From an uncultured Oscillibacter sp. (GTDB lineage Bacteria > Bacillota > Clostridia > Oscillospirales > Oscillospiraceae), in the NCBI GenBank assembly GCA_910584075.1, contig CAJTZI010000010.1, positions 1 through 63,076 on the forward strand: a DNA stretch of 63,076 nucleotides, given 5' to 3'. Below are positions 44,160-52,867 of the stretch, one piece after another (position 1 is the first letter of the stretch; each line of letters begins with the position of its first letter). Under the pieces are notes generated by a model that saw nothing but the letters and a program-made list of their open reading frames with translations, was not told the DNA's origin and made no database searches. A program made the position numbers and the translations under genes.

Positions 44160-44948
44160 TCACTTGTTCAGGCGGCGGACCAGCTCTTTCGAGGTGAAGG
44201 TGGCCACGTCATCGGCGTAAGTGCCGGCGCCAAAGCCGGCGTCATAGCCTAGCTCCTTGGCCAGGGCGTGGGTGACGCGGGCGCCGCCGCAGCAGAAGAT
44301 GTATTTCTCCCGGACGCCTTCGGCCTCTGCCAGCTCAATGAGCTCGGTGAGGTTCTGAATGTGGACGTCCTTCTGGGTGACGGTCTGAGAGACCAGCAGC
44401 ACATCGGCGTTCACCTCGGCGGCCTTGCGCAGGAATTCCTCATTGGGGACCTGACTGCCCAGGTTGTAGGCCTCCACCATCTCGTAGCGCTCCAGACCGT
44501 AGTGTCCGGCGAAGCCCTTGCGGTTCATGATGGCGTCGATGCCCACGGTGTGGGCGTCCGTGCCGGTGGACGCGCCGATGACCACCATCTTGCGGCCCAG
44601 GCGCTCTTTCAGAAACTCGTCGGTCTCGTGCATGTCCATCACCTCGTCGGTGACGGTCTGGACCACGATCTCGTTGTAGTTGACGGTGTGGGTCAGGGAG
44701 CCGTAGACCACATAGAAGGTGAAGTTTTCGTCCAGCTTCTGCCGCAGGGCCACGTTGGGCTCCGACAGGCCCATCTTCTGGGCCACCAGCACGGCGGCTG
44801 CCGCGCCCCGGTCGTCGTCCTTCACCGGGAGGGTGAAAGAGGTCTGTACCTTGCCGTCGTTCATGGTGTCGCCGTAGGGCTTCAAACGGGTCAGGTCCAG
44901 GGTGGTATCCAGGCTTTTATCGCGAATCTGATACAGTCCGGAGCTCAT
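44160..44948 (-). CDS. kamE: Lysine 5,6-aminomutase beta subunit KamE
   Basis: A 262-aa B12-binding subunit of the adenosylcobalamin- and PLP-dependent beta-lysine 5,6-aminomutase. The base-off/His-on motif DAHTVG lies at residues 131-136, placing the cobalt ligand at His133. Lys144 (in MNRKGFAGHY) matches the lysine known to hold PLP in the Clostridium enzyme. The C-terminal Rossmann-like domain carries the SQTVTQKD and FCCGGARVT loops. It overlaps kamD by 4 nt. Confidence 0.96.
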   Translation of the reverse strand: MSSGLYQIRDKSLDTTLDLTRLKPYGDTMNDGKVQTSFTLPVKDDDRGAAAAVLVAQKMGLSEPNVALRQKLDENFTFYVVYGSLTHTVNYNEIVVQTVTDEVMDMHETDEFLKERLGRKMVVIGASTGTDAHTVGIDAIMNRKGFAGHYGLERYEMVEAYNLGSQVPNEEFLRKAAEVNADVLLVSQTVTQKDVHIQNLTELIELAEAEGVREKYIFCCGGARVTHALAKELGYDAGFGAGTYADDVATFTSKELVRRLNK

Positions 44949-46543
44949 TTAGCGGCACCCCCTTTCATCATGGGTTCCAGGAACGGGTTGAAATAGCCCG
45001 GCGTCTTGCTGACGACGCCGTCCAAGCCCTTGCCGCCGTCCCGAGGACGCTTGATGTCGGCGAAGATGCCCCGCTCCAGAGTCTCGAAGATGCCCAGCTG
45101 CTCAATCTGACCCAGCAGGTCGGTGGCCTTTTTCAGCACCTCGTTGGCACGGGTCTGCATGATGCCGCCGTCCTTGAACACGATCTCGCTGCCCAGGTCC
45201 TGCATGGTGCGGAAGATGTACTGGGCGTTCTGGATGGCCAGGAACCGGTCGGACAGGAAGGGCGTGTGGATGGCCTCGGTCATCATGCCCAACAGGTGGA
45301 TCTTCTGGCCCGTCAGGATGGTCACCATGTTGAACAGGGCGTCCTGCACGTGGCCCCGGAACACGTTGCCGGTCATGAACTTGGTGGGAGGCATGTATTT
45401 CAGCGGCGCGTTGGGGAAGATCTCCCGGGCCATCTCGGCCTGCGCCAGCTCATATAAAAAGCCGTTCTCCACGTCAGGGTCAATCTCAAAGGCGTGGCCC
45501 AGACCCATCTGCTCCTCGGGCAGGCCGGCCTTCAGGGCGAAGGCCTCATTGAGGAACTGGGAGGCCAGCACAGTGTGGGCCTCCTCCACCGCGTCGGCGG
45601 TGGTGAGGTAGTTGTCCTCTCCGGTGTTGATGACCACGCCCGCGTAGGCGTTGATGGCACGGGAGAAGGACTGGTCCACCAGGGTGCGCTGCATGTTGAT
45701 GTCACGGAAGAGGATGCCGTAGAGGGCGTCGTTCAGCATGACGTCCAGGCCCTCGAAGGCGCCCATGGCGGCGATCTCAGGCATGCACAATCCGGAGCAG
45801 TAGTTGCACACCCGGATATAGCGGCCCAGCTCCTCGCCCACTTTATCCATGGCCTCCCGCATGAGGCGGAAGTTCTCCTGGGTGGCGTAGGTGCCGCCGA
45901 AGCCCTCGGTGGTGGCGCCGTAGGGGACGTAGTCCAGCAGGGACTGGCCGGTGGTGCGGATGACGGCGATGACATCGGCGCCCTGACGGGCGGCGGCGGT
46001 AGCCTGGGTGATGTCCTCGTAGATGTTGCCGGTGGCTACGATCAGATAGACCCAGGGGCCGTTCTTCTCGCCGCCGTGGGAGGCGATGAAGTCCTCCCGG
46101 CGCTGGCGGCGGGTGCGGATCTTTTTCAGGCTCTCCTCTACAATGGGAGCCAGGGCGGCGTGGATGTCCGCCTCGGCGTGGACGGGCAGGGACGTCAGGT
46201 CCAGGGTGCCGGCGCCCACTTCTTCGGCCAGGGCCTGAGGACCCTTGCCGGTCTCCACCATGGCGTTGCCCAGCCAGAAGGCGGCGCCCTGAGACAGCGC
46301 GCCCTTTTCCATCAGGTGGTCCACCACCACGCTGGGCAGGGGAACGCCCAGGCTGTTCTCGCCGGTGATGTCCAGGGCCTCTCCGCCGCTGACGCCATCG
46401 ATGCCCAGCAGGCGGCAGATGGTGCGCTCCACGGCCACGGTGGTGTAGCCGTCAATAAACCGCTGGGTCTCGTCGGCGACCTGGGCGGCGTGGGCGCGGG
46501 CCTGTTCTACCAGCTTAAAATCAAGGTTCAGTTTGGATTCCAA
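44945..46543 (-). CDS. kamD: Lysine 5,6-aminomutase alpha subunit KamD
   Basis: A 532-aa TIM-barrel subunit that holds PLP and substrate. With KamE it moves the amino group of beta-lysine from C6 to C5, giving 3,5-diaminohexanoate. Conserved segments are NLDFKLVEQARAHA at the N-terminus, VYLIVATGNIYEDITQATAAARQGADVIAV, and KYMPPTKFMTGN. The start is TTG 46543 with a weak ribosome binding site. About 100 nt separate it from kamA. Confidence 0.95.
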   Translation of the reverse strand: MESKLNLDFKLVEQARAHAAQVADETQRFIDGYTTVAVERTICRLLGIDGVSGGEALDITGENSLGVPLPSVVVDHLMEKGALSQGAAFWLGNAMVETGKGPQALAEEVGAGTLDLTSLPVHAEADIHAALAPIVEESLKKIRTRRQRREDFIASHGGEKNGPWVYLIVATGNIYEDITQATAAARQGADVIAVIRTTGQSLLDYVPYGATTEGFGGTYATQENFRLMREAMDKVGEELGRYIRVCNYCSGLCMPEIAAMGAFEGLDVMLNDALYGILFRDINMQRTLVDQSFSRAINAYAGVVINTGEDNYLTTADAVEEAHTVLASQFLNEAFALKAGLPEEQMGLGHAFEIDPDVENGFLYELAQAEMAREIFPNAPLKYMPPTKFMTGNVFRGHVQDALFNMVTILTGQKIHLLGMMTEAIHTPFLSDRFLAIQNAQYIFRTMQDLGSEIVFKDGGIMQTRANEVLKKATDLLGQIEQLGIFETLERGIFADIKRPRDGGKGLDGVVSKTPGYFNPFLEPMMKGGAAK

Positions 46544-46641
46544 ATACGCTCACATCCAATCATCTGTTTATTGGGGATCGCATACCGGACTGTGCCCGGG
46601 GACCCGCCAAGGCGGGGCCCCGGGTAGACCGGAAAAGGAGA

Positions 46642-47907
46642 TTACTCGTGGTGAGAACGCTTGTGGCGCTCCAGGTTGGCGGGCTCCATGGAGAGGGCCT
46701 GCCCCCGCTCCAGACCGGCGACGCCCATGAGCTCCGTCTTGCGCTTGCCCTCGCGCTCGGCCTTGCAGTATTCGCACTGGCAGGTCTCCTCGTAGTGTTC
46801 GGGCTCGGTGTAGGTGGTGATGACGCCCTCATAGTTGCGGAGAACGACCTTATGCGGCGTCTGAGAGATGACATACTGGGGCATGACGGGGGTCTTGCCG
46901 CCGCCGCCGGGGGCGTCCACCACGAAGGTGGGCACGCAGAAGCCGGAGGTGTGGCCCCGCAGAGCCTCGATGATCTCAATGCCCTTGCTGACAGGGGTGC
47001 GGAAGTGCTCCAGGCCCATGGACAGGTCGCACTGGTAGATGTAATAGGGGCGGACCCGGATCTTCACCAGCTCATTGACCAGTTTCTTCATGGTGTGGAC
47101 ACAGTCGTTCACGCCGGCCAGCAGCACGCTCTGGTTGCCCAGGGGAACGCCGGCGTCAGCCAGCATCTGGCAGGCCTTGGCGGACTCGGGGGTGATCTCA
47201 TTGGGATGGTTGAAATGGGTGTTCAGCCAGATGGGGTGATACTTTTTCAGCATATTGCACAGCTCGGGGGTGATGCGCTGGGGGCAGACCACCGGTGTGC
47301 GGGAGCCGATGCGGACGATCTCCACATGGGGGATCTCCCGGAGCTTGGCAATGATGTACTCCAGCCGCTCGTCGGAGCAGAGCAGGGCGTCGCCGCCGGA
47401 GAGCAGCACGTCACGGATAACAGGTGTCTTGCGGATGTACTCGATGGCCTGATCCACCTGGTCCACGGGAAGCCCTGCGTCCTTCTGACCGGCAAAGCGC
47501 CGGCGGGTGCAGTGACGGCAGTACATGGAGCACTGGTCGGTGATCAGCAGCAGGCAGCGGTCTGGATAGCGGTGGGTCAGACCGGGGGCCGGGGAGTCCT
47601 CATCCTCGTGCAGGGGATCCAGCAGGTCGGAGGCCGCCTGGTGCAGCTCGGACCCGGTGGGAACGGCCTGCTTGCGGACAGGATCATGGGGATCGTCGGG
47701 GTCGATCAGAGAGAGGTAGTAGGGGGTGATGGCCATGCGCAGAGTGCCCAGGCACGCCTTGACGCCCTCTTCCTCCTCGGGTGTCAGGGAGACATATTTT
47801 TTCAGGTCCTCCAGAGTCTCAACGCGGTTTTTAATCTGCCATCTCCAGTCGTTCCACTCGGCGTCGGTGACGTGGGGGAACAGCTCAGCGCGGCGGGAAA
47901 CTTTCAT
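46642..47907 (-). CDS. kamA: Lysine 2,3-aminomutase KamA
   Basis: A 421-aa radical SAM, PLP-dependent enzyme converting L-lysine to L-beta-lysine. The CxxxCxxC motif is C126, C130 and C133 in DQCSMYCRHCTRRRFAG. The PLP lysine is in APGGGGKTPVMPQY near residue 337. GSRTPVVCPQRITPEL and KKYHPIWLNTHFNHP are family segments. GGAGGT precedes ATG 47907. It is the entry step of the fermentation. Confidence 0.97.
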   Translation of the reverse strand: MKVSRRAELFPHVTDAEWNDWRWQIKNRVETLEDLKKYVSLTPEEEEGVKACLGTLRMAITPYYLSLIDPDDPHDPVRKQAVPTGSELHQAASDLLDPLHEDEDSPAPGLTHRYPDRCLLLITDQCSMYCRHCTRRRFAGQKDAGLPVDQVDQAIEYIRKTPVIRDVLLSGGDALLCSDERLEYIIAKLREIPHVEIVRIGSRTPVVCPQRITPELCNMLKKYHPIWLNTHFNHPNEITPESAKACQMLADAGVPLGNQSVLLAGVNDCVHTMKKLVNELVKIRVRPYYIYQCDLSMGLEHFRTPVSKGIEIIEALRGHTSGFCVPTFVVDAPGGGGKTPVMPQYVISQTPHKVVLRNYEGVITTYTEPEHYEETCQCEYCKAEREGKRKTELMGVAGLERGQALSMEPANLERHKRSHHE

Positions 47908-47965
47908 GATGGGTTACCTCCACTTTTTATTTCGCGGGGCACGCCCGCGTCCGGGGGGGTGAGGA

Positions 47966-49009
47966 TCAGACGTACTTCTCCTCGAACAGCTTGCGGAGCT
48001 TGGCGTTCTCGCGGATGACGCCCAGGGTGATCTCGGCGTGGTCCTTGGTGTAGCCGTTGCCCACGATCATGGTGACGTCCTTGCCAATGCCTTCGGCGCC
48101 CAGAGCCGCCTTGGTGAAGGAGGTGGCCATGGAGAAGAAGTACACCAGGCCGTCGTCACGGACGGGGAGAATGGCGGACATCTCGCAGCTCTCGATGTTG
48201 ACGCAGCAGATGGAGATGTCGTACTCCTTGCCGCCGTTGGCGGCCAGGGCAGCCTCCATCACGTCCACGGGACGGGTGCAGTCGGCCACGACGATGTCGG
48301 TGTAGACACCCAGCTCCTTCAGGTCGGCCACCTGCTTGGGGTTGCGGACGACGCCAATGACCTTGCCGTTGGGGCCGACCTTCTTCATGGCCTCATAGCC
48401 GCAGAGCACGCCGGACTTGCCGTTGGCGCCCAGAATCAGGACGCTGTCGCCCTCCTTGGGGAGCTTGCGGGCCTGGGCGGGAGCGCCGGCCACGTCCAGA
48501 GCGGCCAGGGCCAGATGCTCGGGCATATCGTCGGGCATCTTGGCGTAGATACCGCTCTCAAAGAGGATGGCCTGGGCGTCCACGTCCACGCGGTCGATCT
48601 CCTTGTGGATGGCCTTGATCTTGTTGATCTTCAGGGGGGTCAGGGACAGGGACACCAGAGAGACGATCTTGTCGCCCTCCTTGAGGTCGATCTTGCCCTT
48701 GAGGTCGTCGCCGATCTTGGCCACGTTGCCCATGAACATGCCGCCGGAGCCGGTGACGGGGTTCTGCTGCTTGCCGCGCTCGGCCACGATGCCCATGATC
48801 ATCTCGCCGATCTTGGCCTCGTCGCCGCCGCAGGCGTCGGAGATCTGGGTGAAGGAGGCGGAGTCGATATTCAGAGCGGTGACATTGCACAGGATCTCGT
48901 TGGAGTAGATCTCGTCCATGTTGTTGTCGATCTTCTGAGCGGCCTGGGTCAAAACGCCCTTGGGCTCGATGACGCGGTGGGTTCCGTACTTGTTGCCTTT
49001 CTTCTGCAT
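47966..49009 (-). CDS. kdd: 3,5-diaminohexanoate dehydrogenase Kdd
   Basis: A 347-aa dehydrogenase with a C-terminal Rossmann fold (DSVLILGANGKSGVLCGYEA and KVIGVVRNPKQVADL). It oxidises L-erythro-3,5-diaminohexanoate to 5-amino-3-oxohexanoate with NAD+. The N-terminal HRVIEPKGVLTQAAQKID is typical of Kdd. ATG 49009 has GAGGAGG 9 nt upstream; the extra codons before it are not homologous. It lies 97 nt after kce. Confidence 0.95.
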   Translation of the reverse strand: MQKKGNKYGTHRVIEPKGVLTQAAQKIDNNMDEIYSNEILCNVTALNIDSASFTQISDACGGDEAKIGEMIMGIVAERGKQQNPVTGSGGMFMGNVAKIGDDLKGKIDLKEGDKIVSLVSLSLTPLKINKIKAIHKEIDRVDVDAQAILFESGIYAKMPDDMPEHLALAALDVAGAPAQARKLPKEGDSVLILGANGKSGVLCGYEAMKKVGPNGKVIGVVRNPKQVADLKELGVYTDIVVADCTRPVDVMEAALAANGGKEYDISICCVNIESCEMSAILPVRDDGLVYFFSMATSFTKAALGAEGIGKDVTMIVGNGYTKDHAEITLGVIRENAKLRKLFEEKYV

Positions 49010-49106
49010 GGTGGTGTTCCTCCTCAAAAAATTTTGTATGGTAAGATTTGTGGTATAAACAAAATGATGAAATGGAATGTCTGGACCGGAAAGAGGCATC
49101 AGCCTC

Positions 49107-49928
49107 TTATTTGGTCAGGGACAGGATCTTCCGGGCCTCGTCGGGAGTGGCGATCTCACGGCCCAGGAGCTTTGCCAGCGCCACGACCTTGGCCACCAGC
49201 TCGCCGTTGGAGGCGGCCTTGCGGCCCCGCTCTAAGTAGATGTTGTCCTCAAATCCCACACGGACGTTGCCGCCCATGACGATGCCGGCAGCGGCCATGG
49301 GCCACGCGCCGCGGCCCACGCCGGTGACGGTCCAGGTGGACCCGGAGGGGATCTTGTTGACCAGATAGTCCAGGTTGCCTACGGTGGCGGGGGTGCAGCC
49401 GTTGACGCCCAGCACAAAGTTGAACTGCATGGGGGCGGCGGGCACCAGGCCCTTGGCGGCCATGTTCAACACGGTGTCCAGGTGGCCGATCTCAAAGCAC
49501 TCGTACTCGGGCTTGATGTTGTTCTCCAGCATCCGCTTGCCGAAGGCCCGCATGGTGGGCATATCGTTGACAAAGATGTCGTCGCCGAAGTTGCAGGTGC
49601 CGCAGTCCAGGGTGGCCATCTCGGGGAAGAGCTCGGTGGGCTGCAGGCGCTCCTCCGGGGTCATGCCGGTGGCGCCGCCGGTGGAGGGGATCAGGATCAC
49701 GCCGGGGCAGGCCTCTTTGATGGCGTCCAGAACCACGCGGAAGCGCTCCTTGTCCTGAGTGGGGGTTCCGTCGTCCCAGCGGACGTGGACGTGGATGACG
49801 GCGGCACCGGCTTCAAAGGCGCTCTTGGCCTCCCGCACCATCTCCTCCACCGTGTAGGGAACGGCGGGGTTGTGCTCCTTGGTGACCTCGGCTCCGCAGA
49901 TCGCTGCTGTGATGATGAGTTTCTCCAT
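49107..49928 (-). CDS. kce: 3-keto-5-aminohexanoate cleavage enzyme Kce
   Basis: A 273-aa BKACE-family TIM barrel. It condenses 5-amino-3-oxohexanoate with acetyl-CoA to give acetoacetate and 3-aminobutyryl-CoA. The zinc ligands HVHVRW are at residues 46-51, LIPSTGGATGMTPEERLQ follows, and FEDNIYLERGRKA is the C-terminal zinc/substrate loop. It is the first gene after the lysine riboswitch and terminator, with AGGAGGT before ATG 49928. Confidence 0.96.
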   Translation of the reverse strand: MEKLIITAAICGAEVTKEHNPAVPYTVEEMVREAKSAFEAGAAVIHVHVRWDDGTPTQDKERFRVVLDAIKEACPGVILIPSTGGATGMTPEERLQPTELFPEMATLDCGTCNFGDDIFVNDMPTMRAFGKRMLENNIKPEYECFEIGHLDTVLNMAAKGLVPAAPMQFNFVLGVNGCTPATVGNLDYLVNKIPSGSTWTVTGVGRGAWPMAAAGIVMGGNVRVGFEDNIYLERGRKAASNGELVAKVVALAKLLGREIATPDEARKILSLTK

Positions 49929-49943
49929 TTCGTACCTCCTGCT

Positions 49944-50004
49944 AAAAAACTTGGAGCGCTATCCTACTCCGCATACCTGTGTACGCGGAGTAGGATAGCG
50001 CTCC
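49944..50004 (-). terminator. Strong intrinsic terminator (lysine riboswitch expression platform)
   Basis: The arms 49953-49976 and 49981-50004 are 24 nt each with a single mismatch and a 4-nt loop. On the minus strand they are followed by six T (49944-49949), only 16 nt before the kce start codon. Confidence 0.92.
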
Positions 50005-50065
50005 ATAAACATAAGGGGGCTATTCACACCCGACAGGAACACCACATACCGGCCGCTCTGCGCAG

Positions 50066-50241
50066 GCGTAAATAGCACTCCATGCTTTCCATGACAAACC
50101 GCACGCGCTGGGCGTACAGGTCCAAGAGAGGTGACGGCATCGCACGCTCTCTTTCGGCGGTACGGACATTCACAGACCTCCTCGGGCTTGCCGGCCCTTT
50201 ACATCGGTCTGCTACCTTGCGTTCCGCGCCTCTATCCACAC
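50066..50241 (-). ncRNA. Lysine riboswitch (L box)
   Basis: On the minus strand the core GATAGAGGCGCGGAAC, then CAAGGTAGCA, matches the L-box start. CCGCCGAAAGAGAGCG with a matching CTCTCTTGG gives P3, and GTCATG-GAAA-CATGGAGTGCTAT forms the P5 side. P1 closes between GTGTGGATAG (50232-50241) and CTATTTACGC (50066-50075), 10 pairs including G-U. The 176-nt size is normal for the class. It stands between a promoter and a terminator upstream of the lysine-degradation operon. Confidence 0.88.
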
Positions 50242-50263
50242 TTTATTCACTTTGCCTAAAAAC

Positions 50264-50292
50264 AATATACTCTAAATGACGGCTTTTGTCAA
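50264..50292 (-). promoter_or_regulatory. Sigma-A promoter of the lysine-fermentation operon
   Basis: Minus strand TTGACA (50287-50292) and TATATT (50264-50269) with 17 bp spacing, just upstream of the lysine riboswitch. Confidence 0.88.
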
Positions 50293-50363
50293 GTTTTTTG
50301 ATATGGCGGTTTTGCATGATTTTTCCATGTAATTTTTGGCAGCCGTTTTTCCGCTTTAAGGCG

Positions 50364-51860
50364 TCAAAGATCTGCCTGGAACAGCGCCATCAGCTCCGGC
50401 TCCAGGTCCAGAAGGCGGCAGACCCGCAGGGCGTCTCTGGGGCAGGGCGCGCCGGGGGGAGCGCTCTGGAGGCGGTAGTCCATCCGCCGGGCGATGCGGC
50501 TGCGGGGATCGTCCCCCTCGTCCCCCTGGATTTCCCTGACCAGCCCCGCTACTTGGTAGTGGGCTCCCGCCACATCGGAGACGCCGTCGTAGTGGGTGGT
50601 CATCAGGGCCGCGCAGTCCAGCGTGCCCAGATACCGCACCAGGGCCCGGGCCAGGGCAGCGCCCTCCTGGGGATTGGTGCCCCGGGCGAACTCGTCCAGG
50701 GCCAGGAAGAACCGCTGTCCCCGGGTGCGCTGGAGCAGCCGGTCCAGCAGGTGGACCTCCCGCCCGAAGGAGGAGAGGCCCCCGGAGCCGGGGCCGGTGT
50801 CCGCCAAAATCAAAGACACCTCGTGGAACAGGGGCAGGGAGGCGGATTCGGCAAAGACGAAAAAGCCGCACTGGCACAGCAGCAGGCTCAGCACCGCGGA
50901 GCGCAGGGAGACGGTTTTGCCCCCCATGTTGGCCCCGGTGATAACGGTGCAGCCGGCGGAGAGGTCCAGGTCCAGCCGGGTAAAAGACTCTCCCCGGGAG
51001 GCCAGCTCCTCGGCCACCTGGGGGTGGCGCAGGCCCCGGAGGGTGATCTGGGCGTCACCGGACAGCACCGGCCTGACGCAGCTGTACCGCTTGGCCAGTC
51101 TTGCCTTGGCCAGGAACAGGTCCATCCGGCCCAGGGCCTCCATGTTGGAGAGAAACTCCGCCCGGCGGGCCATGAGCCGGCGGGTGAGGTCCCGTCGGAC
51201 CTCCAGCTCCAGCAGGTCCTCCTGAACGGTGAGCCGGTGGCGCCGGTCCAGCAGAGAGGCCTTTTCCTCTTCACCGGCGGCGCGGATGGAGCGCTCCAGG
51301 GCGGCCTTCTCCGCCCGCAGGGGCCCCAGGTCCGGGTGATAGGTCTCCGACACGGAAAAGGCGGGCAGGCGGCGACCGTCTGGGTCCATCAGGTCCAGGG
51401 ACTCATTCATGGGTACAAAGGCCAGATTCTGGAAGGGGGGAAGCTTGGCGTAGGCCTCGATGAGCTGTTCCAGCGTTACCAGGAAGTGCTTGATCTCAAA
51501 GAGCTCCACTAGGTCAAAGGGATTCTCCGGGTCCCGGTCCAGGGAGCCGCGGATGTCGTGGAACAGGGGGAGGCACCGGGTCACGCCCCGAAGGAGGGCG
51601 GCGATGTCCTTCAAGGAGGCAGGGTTCAGCCGGGGTGTACAGCAGCAGGGTTCCGGCTCTGCGGGAGCGGGCCCGGCGGCGTTCCAAAGCTCCAGAGCCA
51701 GGGCCACGTTGTCCAGCTCGGTTGTAAGCGCAGCCTCCTCTCCGGGGGCGTACCACCGCAGAGCGCGGGCAGCGGCGCGGCCGAAGGGCGACATGGGGGT
51801 CAGCCGCTCCAGCACCCACTGGAGACCGGATTCCTCCCGCAGTTCAAGGGTCAGTTCCAT
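50364..51860 (-). CDS. kamC: MutS-like ATPase, lysine 5,6-aminomutase reactivase subunit KamC
   Basis: A 498-aa protein with the MutS core and ATPase domains but no mismatch-binding domain. Walker A is TGANMGGKT at residues 308-316, SSFGREVHLLDRLL is the MutS signature region, LALDEFARGTNPQEG is Walker B with the following motif, and MTTHYDGV has the late His. In lysine fermenters this family reactivates KamDE after its cofactor is damaged, so I assign it by context. It is 2 nt after kamB. A DNA-repair role is unlikely. Confidence 0.85.
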   Translation of the reverse strand: MELTLELREESGLQWVLERLTPMSPFGRAAARALRWYAPGEEAALTTELDNVALALELWNAAGPAPAEPEPCCCTPRLNPASLKDIAALLRGVTRCLPLFHDIRGSLDRDPENPFDLVELFEIKHFLVTLEQLIEAYAKLPPFQNLAFVPMNESLDLMDPDGRRLPAFSVSETYHPDLGPLRAEKAALERSIRAAGEEEKASLLDRRHRLTVQEDLLELEVRRDLTRRLMARRAEFLSNMEALGRMDLFLAKARLAKRYSCVRPVLSGDAQITLRGLRHPQVAEELASRGESFTRLDLDLSAGCTVITGANMGGKTVSLRSAVLSLLLCQCGFFVFAESASLPLFHEVSLILADTGPGSGGLSSFGREVHLLDRLLQRTRGQRFFLALDEFARGTNPQEGAALARALVRYLGTLDCAALMTTHYDGVSDVAGAHYQVAGLVREIQGDEGDDPRSRIARRMDYRLQSAPPGAPCPRDALRVCRLLDLEPELMALFQADL

Positions 51861-51862
51861 GG

Positions 51863-52867
51863 TCAGTCCTCCTTCTCGTTTACGTTCACCACCGGCACTG
51901 TCAGCACCTGCCGGAGGGCGTCCTCAAATGGTTCGCTCTGAAAGTGCCAGCCGTAGGCCGACCAGGGGTTGGCCCCCACGGCGGCGATGGAGAGTTCCCG
52001 TCGGACCGTCAGATCTCCGCCGGCCCGGAGGAACAGCTCCAGCACGCTCCTTCCCGCCAGGACGTGGGTGGCGTCCGCCGCCGCCAAGGTAATGGGCGCA
52101 CCCCGGCGGGCCAGGGTCTTGAGCAGCGGGTCGGTGACGCCTCCGGCCACCCAGAGGACGCATTTTTCCCGGGGGAGCTTGTTCCAGCGGGGCAGGCCGT
52201 TTTCGTCCAGGGGCAGCTCCCGGGGCTCCCCTCCGGGGCCGAAGAGGGCAAAGCGGTCCTCGCAGCCGTCCAGGGCGGCGGCCAGGCCCGGGGAGGCGGG
52301 CCGCCGGCTGGCGAACAGGCGGCAGACGTGAGCCGTCTCCGCCACCACCAGGTCCATGTTCCGGTCTAAGGAGGCTCCGGTGCACAGGATGGCAGTGCCC
52401 TCCACCCCGGCTCCTGCCAGGGATTTCCGGCCTGCGGCGCCGTCGATGAGCACCCGGTCCGCCCCCAGGGCGGTGAAGCTGGCGCACAGAGGTTTTAACT
52501 GTCCGGCGGCGGAGGGGCCCGCCAGCTGGATATAGCCGTCGGACAGGGCCCGGAACACCGCCACCTCCCCCAGAGGGGTCATGACCCCGGTGAGAGCCGC
52601 CGCCTCCAGGGTGGCGTCGCACAGGCTCATCATGCCCCGGGCGGTGGCGAACAGGTCCCCCCGCTTGATGTAGAGATCCGGCTTCTCCGTGCCGGTCACC
52701 AGGTCTGTGGCCTCGCCGTCTCGGCCTACGGAGGTGAGCCCCAGGCGCTCATCCTCCAGCTCGGCCATCAGGCGGCGCAGGGCGGTGGTCTTGCCTGCGT
52801 TTTTGCACAGGCCGATGGCCGTCACCACCGGCGCGTCCCCCACCAGGGGGGCCAGAATTTTTTTCAA
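51863..52867 (-). CDS. kamB: Lysine 5,6-aminomutase reactivase subunit KamB
   Basis: About 334 aa from TTG 52867, which overlaps the HxlR stop (TTGA) and has GGAGGTG upstream. A P-loop near the N-terminus (GLCKNAGKTTALRRLM) is followed by GRDGEATDLVTGTEKPDLYI, and a later region rich in small residues (RVLIDGAAGRKSLAG). The family pairs with KamC to restore lysine 5,6-aminomutase. The mechanism, probably nucleotide-driven exchange of inactivated cobalamin, is inferred from family knowledge. Confidence 0.85.
   Translation of the reverse strand: MKKILAPLVGDAPVVTAIGLCKNAGKTTALRRLMAELEDERLGLTSVGRDGEATDLVTGTEKPDLYIKRGDLFATARGMMSLCDATLEAAALTGVMTPLGEVAVFRALSDGYIQLAGPSAAGQLKPLCASFTALGADRVLIDGAAGRKSLAGAGVEGTAILCTGASLDRNMDLVVAETAHVCRLFASRRPASPGLAAALDGCEDRFALFGPGGEPRELPLDENGLPRWNKLPREKCVLWVAGGVTDPLLKTLARRGAPITLAAADATHVLAGRSVLELFLRAGGDLTVRRELSIAAVGANPWSAYGWHFQSEPFEDALRQVLTVPVVNVNEKED

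Noticed and set aside
42099..44252. A 717-codon plus-strand ORF opposite the NhaC-family gene.
   Set aside because: Asp/Gly/His-rich antisense shadow without any domain.
50024..50239. A 49- to 71-codon minus-strand ORF in the kce leader, looking like a leader peptide before a terminator (attenuation).
   Set aside because: It lies almost entirely inside the lysine riboswitch aptamer. The RNA motifs explain the sequence better, the ribosome-binding-like GAGGAGG is part of the aptamer, and the frame has no lysine codons after the first candidate start.
50364..51860. A MutS2-type DNA repair gene.
   Set aside because: It lacks the Smr domain and mismatch-binding domains, and lies next to kamB and the lysine aminomutase genes, which fits KamC.
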